From: Rhizophagus irregularis
Taxonomy: Eukaryota > Glomeromycota > Glomeromycetes > Glomerales > Glomeraceae
DNA: 64,000 nucleotides
NCBI RefSeq assembly: GCF_026210795.1
Contig: NC_089439.1
Span: forward strand, 744,001-808,000
Direction: 5' to 3'
Shown: positions 21,604 through 32,710 of the stretch, piece after piece
Layout of the letters: each line of letters opens with the position of its first letter
How positions within the stretch are numbered: the first letter of the stretch is position 1
The notes under the pieces: generated by a model
What the model was told of the DNA's origin: nothing
The model's input: the letters and a program-made list of their open reading frames with translations, nothing else
Databases searched by the model: none
Made by a program: the position numbers and the translations under genes

Positions 21604-22443
21604 TTACTCTGTCAATGTCATGATTTGAGCTATATACATCAGTCTAGGTATTAATACTCTATTGATTAGGTAAATACATTGACCAGCTGGAACGAACTTC
21701 CTATGGACTGTGTCACAAAAATTTTTAATTGTCGCGGATAGGCGTTGCATCCATCTTCTCCTATTCGGCTTGTTGGAGAACCAGACCCCGAGATACCTTA
21801 TTTTGTCGTCAGTGGCTTGAACTATAGAATGATCCCGACCTAATTCAATAGTTTGTTCTTGTCGTTCTACTGTCGTGTTGATGATTATCATTTCCGACTT
21901 CTTAGTGTTAATGTCGATATCATTAATCGAATAAAATTCGTTTGCTATATCTACTATCTTTTGCATCCTAAACTTTGAGGACTCTAGAAATACCGTATCA
22001 TCCATATATGCATATACGGGAACCTGAAGCCTGTATTGCATCCATGTTTTAGGATCATTAATATCATTCGGCCAGTTAACTTTCATTTCATAGCCGCTAT
22101 CTTTAGTTTGTTGTATTCTTACTATAAGCAGATTATAGAAAATTCGCCATAGTAGTGGAAAGAGTGCATCGCCCTGATCAAGTCCATCTTTTCCGGTGAA
22201 CCCATTACTTAAACCATATGCAGTGGCTACTCTAAGGGATCTGTGTTTGAAAAGGGCTATAATCCATTCGACCAACATTGCTGGAATGTCTATACAAAGC
22301 ATGGCTCATTTTAAAACATCTAACCCAACTGAATCAAATGCCTTTTTCATGTCCTGTGTGAGGACCCATAGTTCTTTTTTATTTTCCCTAGCGTCCTCAA
22401 TAAAATTGTTGACTAGGTGTATTGGTTCGTTTGTGCATTCTCC
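21604..22443 (-). pseudogene. LINE reverse transcriptase, partial
   Basis: RT motifs can be read in order. LTQDMKKAFDSVG (the first catalytic Asp) is upstream of the main frame at about 22,330-22,370. LDQGDALFPLLWRIFYN follows, then AYMDDTV (the YxDD catalytic pair), then IRYLGVWF. The first motif is separated from the main open frame by a stop just upstream of 22,302. The N-terminal fingers region and the endonuclease are missing because the element is truncated at 22,443. Confidence 0.85.
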
Positions 22444-22984
22444 TTAAGTATATCACAACGTATAGTGCGAATTCTATATCGGAATTATCTGATAGTCAAA
22501 TTCAAACTATTGTTGATTATTTCTCCAAGAATCCAAACACTGAATTACCAGATGATCGGGATGGCACTATTATCGATTTCGAAGAGGATATTTTGAATGA
22601 TCAGGATAATGTATTGGTTTCAGTAACGCGGGTGAGGTAAGCATTCCAACTGCGCCTATTCCATTAACTCATGTCTCCAATTCTTCAGATGATTCCTCCA
22701 GCTTGAAAAAATTGGATGCCAAGGTAAAGGTAGTGCCACCTATTCCTTAACCCGAGACTCTAGTCCATGACCGTTCCTATTTTCGCAACAAGACATTGGA
22801 TCAATATCCTAATTTATATAGAGAATTTAGTAGTGAAGATTTTGATTATTATGGAATTAATGATGAGACATTATGCCCATTATGCAAGTTAGATCATGAT
22901 GATGAGGAAGGTATAGATGGTATGTATAAATCTGAATCTTACTTTATTAAATGTGAACAGCGCGAAATTGAGATAACTGCATAG
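22444..22984 (+). pseudogene. Rhizophagus-type Cys-pair protein, truncated and decayed
   Basis: Readable pieces include SELSDSQIQTIVDYF, an acidic stretch (DFEEDILND), then after a change of frame near 22,637 SIPTAPIPLTHVSNSS, and finally DQYPNLYREFSSEDFDYYG with CPLCKLDHDDEEGI and a matching later Cys. A TAA at about 22,748 breaks the middle part. I recall the family as common in Rhizophagus but know no function. The CxxC-...-C arrangement suggests metal binding. The 5' part is cut off exactly where the LINE begins. Confidence 0.55.
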
Positions 22985-23098
22985 TCTCATTATCTTGCGG
23001 GAGATGATCTAACTATTTTTTTGAAAATATGATAAGAAATATTAGACAGCTTTCTATCCGGGATTTAAATTGATCTGTAATCATAGAAAAAAGGAAAC

Positions 23099-23653
23099 AT
23101 GAGCAAATCCAATAAAATATTAACTCCTGAATACCTGGATTGGCATGCCAAATTAACTGGGTTACCAAGTGTTTTGACAGATAGGATTCGGTCCAGCTTA
23201 TACAAAAAATATAAAAAAGAAACTGGGTATGAGCCATGGCAATTATCAGAAGATCGCCTCATAAATTCAAAGCCAGAAAACAAAGTATCCAATTTATCTT
23301 TTCCCTCCTCCGGTGAGCAATGTGAAGAAAAAGGGCCTATCACTTATGAAACTAAACCCGATCCAGAATTGATTATCAAATCCGTCTTAGAGCACTTCCC
23401 ATACTTGAAATTCGGAAATAGTTTCAGAGGGATTGATAATTATAATTTTACATCTCTTCAGCCATGGAACTCACCATGCCCTATTTGTGATGGAAAACAT
23501 GGGAATTATGGATTACATGGCTCATGGTACTGCGAAAATGGGAATCAGCTCCCTTATGATCCTGAATTAGCGAAATTGTATTTCCAGGATAAGTTGGAAT
23601 ATTGTCTTACCTGCAATACTTCAAGTAAACTCAAGTTCGCGATTGTGGCTTAG
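23099..23653 (+). CDS. Hypothetical Cys-pair protein, 184 aa
   Basis: A single-exon frame with no stop. The N-terminal third is basic and helical (LTPEYLDWHAKLTGL, RSSLYKKYKKETGYEPW), the middle is Pro/Glu-rich, and the last third holds CPICDGKH, a HGSWYC site and CLTC, so four to six cysteines could bind zinc. The FRGIDNYNFTSLQPWNSPCP block looks conserved and is one I recall from repeated Rhizophagus proteins. It lies 114 bases after the decayed gene at 22,444-22,984, which has a similar CPLC motif. No known function. The start is the first Met, shortly after an A-rich leader. Confidence 0.55.
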   Translation: MSKSNKILTPEYLDWHAKLTGLPSVLTDRIRSSLYKKYKKETGYEPWQLSEDRLINSKPENKVSNLSFPSSGEQCEEKGPITYETKPDPELIIKSVLEHFPYLKFGNSFRGIDNYNFTSLQPWNSPCPICDGKHGNYGLHGSWYCENGNQLPYDPELAKLYFQDKLEYCLTCNTSSKLKFAIVA

Positions 23654-23666
23654 ACCGGTCATGTGG

Positions 23667-23720
23667 ACTGATCACCTGAAATGCGCAATACAATATCGGA
23701 CACCTATACGTCAGGTTGAT
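23667..23720 (+). promoter_or_regulatory. Repeated ACCTGA...TCAGGT element, copy 1
   Basis: gatcacctgaaatgcgca is followed 23 bases later by tcaggttgat, an inverted pair ACCTGA/TCAGGT. The same 18-base block recurs at 24,911-24,932, also followed by tcaggttg. Both copies lie upstream of Rhizophagus-type genes, so this may be a promoter or transcript-end element of a duplicated block. Confidence 0.35.
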
Positions 23721-23805
23721 GTCATATTTATCATATAAAATAGAAAATTTTATTTCTCAAAAGGTTATTCCCACAGATCTATCGTAAAAAAATATCTCGT
23801 AAAAA

Positions 23806-24462
23806 ATGGTGACTATTTTTACTTTTAATGCTACCACTCATATCCCTACTGATCCTCAGGTTCTGGCAGTCTATAACGGTTTGAATAGGGCCCAAAGAGC
23901 CACGTATGATACTCTCGCTACTGACCGGGAAAGAAGCATTTTCTTGAATGGAATTGCAGAAGAAAGGAGAAAATCGGTATGTTTGCTTAGATGGTATACA
24001 TTTGCCTTTGAACTTTTCACTGAGATTTGTTATAAATGATAGTGGTGGCGTCGCTTAATTGATTTATTTCATTAGCGACATTATCTCAATCTTATTCATG
24101 CTGTGATTAATTTACTTTCGGTCATCGGTTTTAATGTATGGAGCTACTTTTAAAAACAAGATGGTAATCAAGATTTCATTAAATGCTGGGACGATTATAA
24201 GCATGAACAAGATGCTACCCTTTACCAATTATGTATTCTTTTTGGAACTCATATTGTGATCATATTAATTACATCAATAATAGACAGATTGTTTTACAAG
24301 TTTCTAAACGCGATATTTATCATCGTTCCAGTCATTATTGGGGTAGTGTTGGCGGTAGTGGGAGAACTAACTTGGATGTTGCCAAATATCGCGATTTCTT
24401 TTGTAGGAGTTGGGATATTGTTTGCAGAAAGTGCTATGTATTATTTTAGTGTATCCCGTTAA
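23806..24462 (+). pseudogene. Multi-pass membrane protein gene with four in-frame stops
   Basis: One frame can be followed throughout: TDPQVLAVYNGLNRAQRATY, then FLNGIAEERRKSVCLLRWY, a WWRRLIDLF segment, HAVINLLSVIGFNVWSYF, and two strongly hydrophobic C-terminal segments (HIVIILITSII and FIIVPVIIGVVLAVVGELTW). Four stops (TGA and TAG near 24,018-24,023, TAG near 24,054, TAA near 24,132) interrupt the frame with no loss of phase. At least two look like Gln codons changed by a C-to-T step. The family is one I recall as dispersed in Rhizophagus, probably a membrane protein of unknown role. Confidence 0.65.
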
Positions 24463-24546
24463 TAATAATGATGGTGAGGTTAGATCTTGAAGGATGTCAC
24501 TGCCTACGTTCACTCAGTGTTGTCCATTTTCCATATCCCAAGCATT

Positions 24547-24854
24547 TTAAGACTGTCCCATACTATGTCCCATTTCGCTCTGAAGCGATGTAATGATTCT
24601 ACTGATCGATTCGAAATCAGTTGCAATTCGAGTAAAATTATTATGGTAGGTTTCTAGAACCTGTTTGACTTCGTTATATTTTCCAGACATATTATTAATC
24701 ATAGAGATGAAATTCTGGGCCTCCGTTGCATAGTTAGCATCACGGAAACTCATTTTTGTGGTAAGATCGTTATTAATTTTCAGTTCCGATTTGTTCAGTG
24801 ATAGTAGTGTTGATCGAGAGTTTGTTTCATCGGCACTTTTTTGCTTTACGTCCT
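24547..24854 (-). CDS. Coiled-coil protein, last exon
   Basis: Open on the minus strand from an acceptor-like atatatggtag at about 24,855 to TAA. The product is helical throughout, with heptad-like spacing (FISMINNMSGKYNEVKQVLE, IATDFESISRIITSL), and ends SMGQS. The codons before the first Met (24,753) are open and of similar composition, so the exon is probably longer than the Met-to-stop frame, and the first exon is not identified. The organisation is similar to the coiled-coil genes at 30.5-35.2 kb. Function unknown. Confidence 0.45.
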
Positions 24855-24910
24855 ACCATATATGGTGATGAATCCTTGGATATTTTCGGAGACTGCGGTA
24901 TTCCTAAACT

Positions 24911-24972
24911 CGATCACCTGAAATGCGCAGAAGATATTCGGTAAAATTCTTGCCGAGCCTTTCATCAGGTTG
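24911..24972 (+). promoter_or_regulatory. Repeated ACCTGA...TCAGGT element, copy 2
   Basis: Second copy of gatcacctgaaatgcgca followed by tcaggttg, with a longer spacer than copy 1 (23,667). It lies about 440 bases before the RING gene. Confidence 0.35.
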
Positions 24973-25008
24973 TTTCTTTTTTCCGAACCCGCATCATATA
25001 TTGCAGGT

Positions 25009-25340
25009 AGATCTTATATTTCTATTGGCTAGAAGTGAGAAGAGTCTTCTCGGTTATCATATGACATAGCATATATCACAAGCTACAGTAAAACTCCCGA
25101 TTTATTTTCACATGTTTTTTTTACACATATTCCTCATGATGTAATAATAACTGATCATAAATAAAAAAAAAGAGAAAATTATTTCTTTACTAATCGCTTA
25201 TTTATTATGCCATATAAAATGATAAGCAAAGTGTATTACATATAACGAATATGATTAATCGATAGATTCTACTTCTATTGGTTGGTAGTGAGAGGAATCT
25301 TCACGATTATCATATGATATAGTATGCTACCTTATTTTCT
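25009..25340 (+). repeat. Direct repeat of about 65 bp upstream of the RING gene
   Basis: ttctattggctagaagtgag...ttatcatatgacatagcata at 25,018-25,075 recurs as ttctattggttggtagtgag...ttatcatatgatatagtatg at 25,272-25,330. The pair lies within 400 bases of the RING start codon and may mark an expanded promoter. A pyrimidine-rich tract (ctctttttttttcacc) directly precedes the ATG. Confidence 0.5.
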
Positions 25341-25413
25341 TACCCGGCTTATCAATTCAACCCTTACCATGAAGTATAAATAGACTGACATAAACTCTTT
25401 TTTTTTCACCTTA

Positions 25414-26130
25414 ATGGCGTCCCGGAAATCAATCGCATTGCTCCTAATGAGTTTGGGTCATAGAGTAGCCCCTGATCTTTTCTCTGAACCCCCCCAGAGA
25501 GCTGAACCTTGTTTGGCTTGCAAAAGGGAAATTATAAACTCACATGCGATGTTCCAATGTGGACATACTTTTCATATTAGTTGTTGCAATGCATCTTCAG
25601 TCCGCAAAGAACGATGTCCAGAGTGCCGAAGCAATGTTATCAAACAGCTTGAAAAGCTCGGTTGGAAAAATATGAGTAGAGAAGAGAGATTGTCAGCTTT
25701 TATATATGAGGTGTCAACTGAAGTGATGGAAATTGATAGCAATTCATCAGAAGTAATCCCTCAGGACCAACCCTCAGTGATTCTACGAAAATTATCTCAA
25801 AGAGTCGGCAAGGCCGATTCCAATGCCATCTATTGCTATTACGAATTTGGCTTAGCACTAACCCTTCGTCTCAATGAATTAATAGGAAAAGGGAAGAAGA
25901 GGGCACAAAATACATTAAATAAGGAGGTTCAGAGTTATTTACCAGCTGGTACTTCTCTAGCCGTGGCAAAGGATAAAATTAAAAAGGCTAGAAAAATGGT
26001 TAAACTTTTTAGTGATAATCCATCTAGAATTCAATTTGTTCGTTCATTTTCTGTAGACCAGCTCTCGACTTTTAACGAAGATGATATCAACTTCATAAAA
26101 TCAAAATTACCAAAGCCTGGGACGCCATGA
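25414..26130 (+). CDS. RING-finger protein, probable E3 ubiquitin ligase, 238 aa
   Basis: A C3HHC3-type RING sits at residues 33-71: C33, C36, C49, H51, H54, C57, C68 and C71, written [19 protein letters not shown] and CPECRS. RING domains bind E2 enzymes and promote ubiquitin transfer. Residues 140-238 form a long basic, helical tail ([54 protein letters not shown]). I recall this tail from many Rhizophagus proteins, where it is attached to different N-terminal domains. It is single-exon and intact, and is preceded by a duplicated upstream block. Substrate unknown. From its end to about 26,690 the DNA is T-rich with short ttatgtcttt repeats and no gene. Confidence 0.8.
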   Translation: MASRKSIALLLMSLGHRVAPDLFSEPPQRAEPCLACKREIINSHAMFQCGHTFHISCCNASSVRKERCPECRSNVIKQLEKLGWKNMSREERLSAFIYEVSTEVMEIDSNSSEVIPQDQPSVILRKLSQRVGKADSNAIYCYYEFGLALTLRLNELIGKGKKRAQNTLNKEVQSYLPAGTSLAVAKDKIKKARKMVKLFSDNPSRIQFVRSFSVDQLSTFNEDDINFIKSKLPKPGTP

Positions 26131-26759
26131 ATATGCGAAACACCTCGAGTGTTTTATTATGTTCTTTTATGTCTTTTTTATGTTTTTTTATGTCTTTATA
26201 TCTTTATGTTGTACGTACAACGATATGTCATATTTCCCTTCAATAGAAACTCTTAGCATGTGGTCTCATAGATGATGTGAGATCATACTAGATATTTTTG
26301 TAGATATGCAATTTTTCCCTTCAGTAGTCATTTTTAGTCTGTGTGATCTTTTTTTCTCATAATTGATTAGGAACATAATAGATAAATTTGTAGCGAATGA
26401 AGGGATAACAAATCTTATATGTCAAACTCTCATATGTCTGAACATTCAAGCACTTAGCTTTTTTTTTTGGCCTGGCCAGCCATGATACTCGATAAAAGTA
26501 TTTTTCATTTTTTTAATCTGTTTTGCAAAGTTTTATTTATATACTGATTGGGTCCTAAAGAGACCTTGCAACACATATATGCTAACATACTATCTACCCC
26601 ATAAAAGTGACGGTATGAATCAATTAAGTATTATTTACAATTATGAAAAAATAATAGCTAGTCTAAAATACAGCATAGCAAAGTAAAATAAATTTTGTTA
26701 CTAACTATAAAAATCACTCTTGATCGTCTAGCTCATTATAATTAATATAAATATTAATC

Positions 26760-27428
26760 GTTTCAGCGCTCTGAGAAAATGAGGCGTCACGGGTCTAGAA
26801 CCAGAAGAAGGTGGTCTTGATAGAGAGGGTATTGTTGGACGCAATCTATTAGGAGAAGGAATCGCTCGAGGAATTCTTGATGGTTGTCTTCTACTCGTGT
26901 TAGATGATGTTGTTCCTATATTAGCTACATTGGGACGTTGTGTTCATAGAAACAATAAGCATTTTAGGGTATATCTTTTTCATATACATGACAGCGCAAG
27001 CGTGAAGAAGAATATCACAAAATAAATACCAGATTCTTTCCAAAATTCTGTAGAGAACTCTTCGTAATAATGTTCTCCAATAAGACTTCTCTTCTTCTTT
27101 TTACCCCCGCCTTAGCACCTGCCATAGCTTCTTTATAGGCCTTAGTCGTCTATATTTAACCAAAGATATCAGATCAGAGCTGGGTAAAATAATCATATCA
27201 AATGCTTTGAATGCACTTACATAGTATGCTTGGGTTAGAGTTAAAAATTTCTTATTACAATCTCCCCCAGTGAAGTAATTAGTATTATTTACTCGGTTAA
27301 TTTCATTCGCAATATCTTCCCAGAAGTCTTTCTTATTACGATTTGGAGTTCGGTAGTATACTTCGTTCCCATTTTTACGTTCATCAATAAGTATTCAGGT
27401 TTGTTTGTCATTCCACTGTGCAGACATT
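26760..27428 (-). pseudogene. Myb/SANT-like (trihelix-type) gene, decayed
   Basis: On the minus strand the first exon begins MSAQWNDKQT and continues ILIDERKNGNEVYYRTPNRN, DFWEDIANEIN and FLTLTQAYY, a Trp- and acidic-rich Myb/SANT-like DNA-binding domain (about residues 5-70). A GT donor at 27,220 and an acceptor at 27,150 bound a short intron. The second part includes a readable EHYYEEFSTEFWKESG, but only after a change of frame, and a Ser/Pro/Arg-rich tail lies near 26,760-26,940. A TGA at 27,395-27,397 follows the tenth codon. Such domains occur in transposon-derived regulators in this lineage. From 27,430 to 28,051 I see no gene. Confidence 0.6.
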
Positions 27429-28051
27429 TTTACGAACAAGAAAAAGTTTTATTGAAGAGGTGAGGTAGCGTGGTAAGCAAGAAGGGCTTGCTTTTATGTG
27501 ACATGATTTAAATGAGCAACGCAATGAGCTGTGAATAAATTAGCGTCGTAATTGTATTAAGGCTAAAAAATATAATGATCAATCTAATGATTAATCGAAT
27601 AATAAAGGTGGCTTAGTTACTGCGCAAATCTGATTGCCCGATCCTCGTGACTTGAGTTGCGGGAAGATTGCGAGAAAGTGCCGGGAACTATCTGGGAGCT
27701 AAGGTGATACAAATTTTTATGTTATACATCATATCCTGTTAATCACGAGAGATCCATGCACAGCGCCTATGGCCAAACCGCATGTAAATATAAAATTAGC
27801 TTAGCCCGAGAGAGGATCTATATAAATTCCAATCTAATAAAAATGAATTTGAGTTTAGCGTAGCAATATGTAGTCTTACTAAATTGGCTACGAATAAATA
27901 AAACTGCTATAATTCATTAAAACTGCTTAATCAGCAAATTCGTATAAATTTGAATCTGATATTTATTAGAGTATAATATTGCTAAATCAGCTAAAATCGC
28001 TAAAACATTATAAAATCATTATAATCTGTTATAATCTATTAAAACACTAAT

Positions 28052-28726
28052 ATGGATTTAGATAGTAGTGCCTATTATAAGCTTAGTTCAGTTAGACTTG
28101 GTAATGTAAACTTTAAAGAATATCAAAGAATATCTGGAGAATTAGGTCTTTTACGTGATCGATATGATTATAAAACACCAGAAATGTGGTGTTCTCGCAT
28201 TCGTGTTCTATTTAGAAAAATACTAGAAGAGAATCCAAGAATCTTTTCTAAGAATGGATACATTACAATGATTGGAAAACATATTGAAAGAAGTGATAGA
28301 GTTCATGGTCTTCGATCCAATTATATATATTGCAGTGTATGTGACTCCTTAGTTTTCATATCTAAAACTCCTTGTTTAGAAACTTGCTATCGAGATAACC
28401 ATCTTAAGAGATGTATTAATGGAGATCAAAATGAACATGCAAGAAGAAAAGAAATTCTCCAATCTATTGATGAAAGAGAATCTACTATTTGGGTATATAA
28501 ACAATATATATTACAAGAAGAGGCTAAACTTAATCGTCTCCGTCTAGAGCTTTTCTTCCCATCTACCTCACACTCAGAAAAGGATAAATTGGCATTGATA
28601 TCATATGATTATGATGCTCGTTCAGTCAGCTATGAAGCTTACCTTTCGGCCAAAGCAACTATGGCAAAAAATACTATGCCCAATGCTCCAAATTTAAATC
28701 CATTTCGTGTTTCATCTGCCAGGTAA
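28052..28726 (+). CDS. Hypothetical protein with a Cys/His cluster, 224 aa
   Basis: A single-exon frame with balanced composition. The middle carries YCSVCDSLVF, then CLETCYRDNHLKRC, which has the spacing of a possible zinc-binding module. A helical Glu-rich stretch follows (ESTIWVYKQYILQEEAKLNRL). There is no signal peptide or membrane segment. I do not recognise the family. The start is the first ATG after a long AT-rich leader with repeated tataatct/taaaatc motifs (27,900-28,050). It is intact. The downstream 28,727-29,640 stretch is AT-rich, with no ORF or repeat I can support. Confidence 0.55.
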   Translation: MDLDSSAYYKLSSVRLGNVNFKEYQRISGELGLLRDRYDYKTPEMWCSRIRVLFRKILEENPRIFSKNGYITMIGKHIERSDRVHGLRSNYIYCSVCDSLVFISKTPCLETCYRDNHLKRCINGDQNEHARRKEILQSIDERESTIWVYKQYILQEEAKLNRLRLELFFPSTSHSEKDKLALISYDYDARSVSYEAYLSAKATMAKNTMPNAPNLNPFRVSSAR

Positions 28727-29654
28727 GAAATGATTCCACCAACTTCTTATCAGTCATCAAATTGGCTGAGAGGCGCTACGCATAGAAGTGATACAGGCAA
28801 ATTATTTATAATATTTCTGTATGTAAATCAGCCAAAAGGCACTGTATTGAGATTGGAGGATGGGACAGAAATCACAGTAGTTTAAAAAACTAATTCTGAC
28901 TATTGTTTTCAGCTGAAGATTAATATCATATATTATACTTTATTTTTTTGCGAAATGAATAGCTATATAATCTGCACGCATGATCGCCTAGTATAATTGG
29001 CCGAAGGTGCTATCACCTATTGTTAAAAAAAATAAAATAAAATAAAAATTATTAAATGAAAACAAATTCCAATCCATTGTAAAAATAAAAAATAAAAAAT
29101 AGATGAAAGAAAGGCATATTGTTATAATATGACCGGTGACTGAAATTATGATGACCGACCAGCATTAAAAAAATATAGTGCCGGTAAAAATTGATAATTC
29201 TGGCCAACAGTGATGATCACCCTCGGTGATTTGAAGTAAAAATACTAAAAATACTAAAAAAATAAAATTCTTAGAATTTAATGGTATTTTTTAATATATT
29301 AATTAAAATAAATAAAGGAATAAACTAAAATCGGTTTTTAAAAACTATTTAGATAAAAAGAATAAATATTAGTTACCGAATATTTCAGGTCAACCCAACT
29401 GCTGGTCAACCTCCCGGACTATCAATCTAACCAAAAAGAATACAATATTTTATAATAGATTAGTAATCAACTGTGGACATAATCAGCATTCACTAATTAA
29501 TTATTTTTAACTATAATATAGAGAGCTAAAAGAAATAAAAAACCTATATTATTACAGAATAGATCAGAAGCAGACAGACCGCACATTACACAATTCACAA
29601 TTATTTATACAGAGGGTAGTCTAAACATGACATTGATTTTTTTAGTTATATAGA

Positions 29655-29885
29655 TAAAAAAAATGTTGTTTCGGTAGTTTTTTCATAAATTGATATGAAA
29701 ATGCTGAAACAGCACTTTTTCATAAATCAATATGAAAAAAAAATGCTGAAAATGCATTTTTTTCAATAATTGATACGAAAATGCCATTTCGGCATTTTTT
29801 TCTTAGGTTAATATGAAAAAAATATCATTTCAGCAATTTTTTTCATAAATTAATATAAAATGCTGAAACAGCATTTTTTCCTTAT
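29655..29885. repeat. Palindromic minisatellite, about 57-bp unit
   Basis: Four to five units, each with a small palindrome (aaatgctgaaacagcattt or aaatgccatttcggcattt) between cataaattgatatgaaa spacers. The plan resembles the 3.2-5.0 kb array but the sequence does not. Confidence 0.75.
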
Positions 29886-29925
29886 TATAAATTTCACAGC
29901 TCCCTATGAATGATGGACTCTTGTT

Positions 29926-32710
29926 ACATATATTTATTACATATTCAATATATTGGATGGTATTTTATATGGAATCCCAATTGGAAACATCGAATATTTT
30001 GAAATATATATTTCTTATTTTTTATTTCTCTCTTTCTCTTCATGCATTAAAAGAGTACGTAATTTATAGACACATTCTATTAATGTTCAATTATAATGTG
30101 AACACGTCTCACGTTTCATTCAATTGCGTGATTTTAATTAGTAGAGTAATGACGAAATTTTTATTTTACACGTAATAAACGATATGCAGCAATGATTTAT
30201 TTTATCCAAGAGAAAATTTTCTTAAATATAATTTTTCAATACTCGCTTTATTTCAAAATTTAATAATCGAAAGACAAAAGAGAAATATCTAGTAAAATTC
30301 TTAACTTTCATAATCCTATTTCTATCATTTATTATAGAAAAAGTATTCACACCTAATCCTTACAAATAAAAGTATAAAACTACAAATAAAAAAAAAAGAA
30401 ATACGCATCACAAAAGAGATACGTATAACAAACTAAATATATGATTCAAATTTAACCACCAATAGCACGCTTCTTTTGTTTATTAAAAAATTTAGTCTGG
30501 CTCTCTCTCCAAAGATCCACAGCAGCTTTTAAATGTTGGAGTGATTCGTTGGTTATCTCGTATATGGTTACACCTAGATTTACTTTAACTTTATTCATGT
30601 TTATTTCATAATCTTTTAATTTGCCGCGAACTTCTTTCAAACCTGCTGCCGTCTCATCAAGGTGTCCTCTCATATTCTTTATATCATTGATAGCTTCAGC
30701 GGTTAAATCAAAATTCCTTTTACTGGTATTGTCGATATTATAATCTCCGACTTCTACTTGGGCTTCAAAAAGACTTTCAGAGACCACTTTAGTTTTCTGT
30801 TGAACCTCTATGATCAGCTTCATAGCATCATCGACCATAGTTCTAAATTCCATTATGGCCTTCTCCAATTTTAATATACGTATTTTGAAGAAATCGGAAT
30901 TCATAAAAATACTGGGAGTTCTGGAGAATTTATCGATCATGGATTTGACTTCGATTTCGAAAGTGTTATGAACCGTTTTACTTTCTACAAACATTTCACG
31001 TAAAGCGTCTCCTGCTTTGTAAAGTAATTCAGAGTAATTTTCAAGGTGACGTGAAGCGCTTGCCCCAGTGTTCTTGTGAGCTGGGCTCATTCTCAGCATG
31101 ATTGCAAGCGTATTATATGAGTCAACATGCCGTGTAATTTCACCTGGTGCTATTTTCTCAAAATAACAAATTAGTATGCAAATATGATAAACAAAGAAAA
31201 GAAAAAAATTTTTTTCTAACCAGGAATTTTGGCTAAACTTATATCCCTGAAAAGGTCAGTTGTACAACTTGTAAATTGTTCGACAACTGGATTATGAACT
31301 GGATGAGGTAACTAAATTTGAAAAAAAATGTTTGTCAAAAAAAAAAAAAAAAAAAAAGAATTTTAGGGAAGCTAAAGAAATATTCTATTATTTACATGTG
31401 GCATACCGGGAATGAGTATTTTAAGCTGTTCAAATAATATACGAATTAGTAATAGTTTTAATAAAATCAATTAACGATAATGATATTTTTACAACCATAT
31501 GATTTAGGGATTTCCATTTAGATTCATCTTGCTAATTGAGCCAACATAAAAATAAACAAAACGTATTACATATATAAACCGAACCGATTGCAAAAAAAAA
31601 ATGCATATATGAATTTTTTGAATTTACCACAAAAACTGTCATTAAAAGTACAATGAAAGTGATGAAAACGCTTTTACGCATTATTTTCTCGTTACAAAAA
31701 TCCATTAGTTTCATTTTGCTTATACCATCCATTTTCTTCAATTTATTCACTTTATCAGGTTTATCTGGTTTATCCATTTTATCCGATTTATTTTTATTAT
31801 CCATTTTATCCATTTGTATAAGAGTAAAGTAGTTTGTAAAGCAAAGAGGAAAGTTTTGCTAAATTATTTCTTTTTTTTCGAAAAAAAAGATTGGTATTTA
31901 TAATGTATTTTCAATAATGATTAGATGGATTATAATCGTATCTTTGCATATAATTAGTACATTTATTGTATTGTTATAGCGAAATAAAGTTTTAATGAAG
32001 TGAGAAAACATTTAAATTACATCTTTTTTTTTTATATATAGTTGAACTTAAAATACAGTAAAGATTACTAATTGCTTCATCTAATTATCTAATTATACCT
32101 TTATCATTTGAATTTTGATCATCTAAAAGATTACGTATTTTTCATTGTTGCAAATAAATTCTCACATTTTAAAACACAGCAAATATATTAATTATATATT
32201 CAAACTTAATTATCGATTAGGTATTAATGGTGAAGAACTTTACGAAAAATATTTCACATGTTTTGTTTCTAAAAATAATTTATTCTCGAACGAATATTTA
32301 CATAAAAACGTCATTGATTTTCATATGATATTTAAGGAGTTACTACTTATTTGGCAGATCATGAGTACACAATTCCAAAAACTGTCTTTAATGGAAAAAA
32401 CTCGAAAGGAAACTTAAAACACAATATTTTGATTCTGTTGTTTTATTTATTTCACGCAATTGAACTTTATTATTTATATTGAGGCTTTTATTCACTGTAA
32501 TTTATCACAAGAAAAAATTGCAAATACAAAATGAGTCACGAAGTACTATATAAGGCAATGCAGTATTATAATATATTGTACGTGAATACATGGGTATATT
32601 TTTATCGGATAGATCTATGAATTAACAATTTCTTTGGCAAACCGCAACCTCAATCTCATAAAATCAATAAACTTACTTTCTTATAATAACAAGTTATTAT
32701 TAGAATTTAG
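29926..32710. repeat. Segmental duplication, copy 1
   Basis: This stretch matches 33,420-36,165 in the same orientation. The left margins share acatat.ttattggatggtattttatatgg-like text and the right margins share ttctttggcaa.ccgcaa.ctcaatctcataaa. Each copy holds one coiled-coil gene on the minus strand. The rest (31,860-32,710 here) is AT-rich with only remnants of shared reading frames, and the 32,710-33,400 spacer has nothing recognisable. Confidence 0.75.
30452..31813 (-). CDS. Membrane-anchored coiled-coil protein gene, copy 1
   Basis: The first exon (31,628-31,813) encodes a repetitive Lys/Asp-rich leader (MDKMDNKNKSDKMDKPDK) and a hydrophobic segment, SVFITFIVLLMTVFVV, most likely a signal anchor. 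It ends at a GT donor. One or more short exons follow between 31,260 and 31,560. The last large exon (30,452 to at least 31,099) starts within MLRMSPAHKN and is helical to the end (KIRILKLEKAIMEFRTMVDD, INMNKVKVNLGVTIYEITNE), ending LWRESQTKFFNKQKKRAIGG. The likely product is a type II membrane protein with a long coiled-coil domain. No known family. A duplicate lies at 34,017-35,224. Exact small exons are uncertain. Confidence 0.6.

Larger units (their letters stand above)
18690..22443 (-). mobile_element. 5'-truncated LINE (non-LTR retrotransposon)
   Basis: Domain order on the minus strand is reverse transcriptase, a connecting region, RNase H, then a Cys/His segment. This is the layout of the RNase H-bearing I/Tad-like LINEs of fungi. 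The 3' end is marked by a poly(A) tail (seen here as a T run at 18,690-18,712), with a second T run at 18,868-18,891. The 5' end stops abruptly at about 22,443 inside the RT, so the endonuclease and first ORF are missing, as usual after incomplete target-primed reverse transcription. The coding region is split into several frames, so it is dead. It abuts a host gene fragment at 22,444. Confidence 0.85.

Noticed and set aside
29906-30175. 89-codon frame, with a similar-looking one at 33,399-33,647 in the duplicated copy
   Set aside because: The two frames lie in matching parts of the duplication, yet their peptides are not conserved, so they are not under coding constraint.
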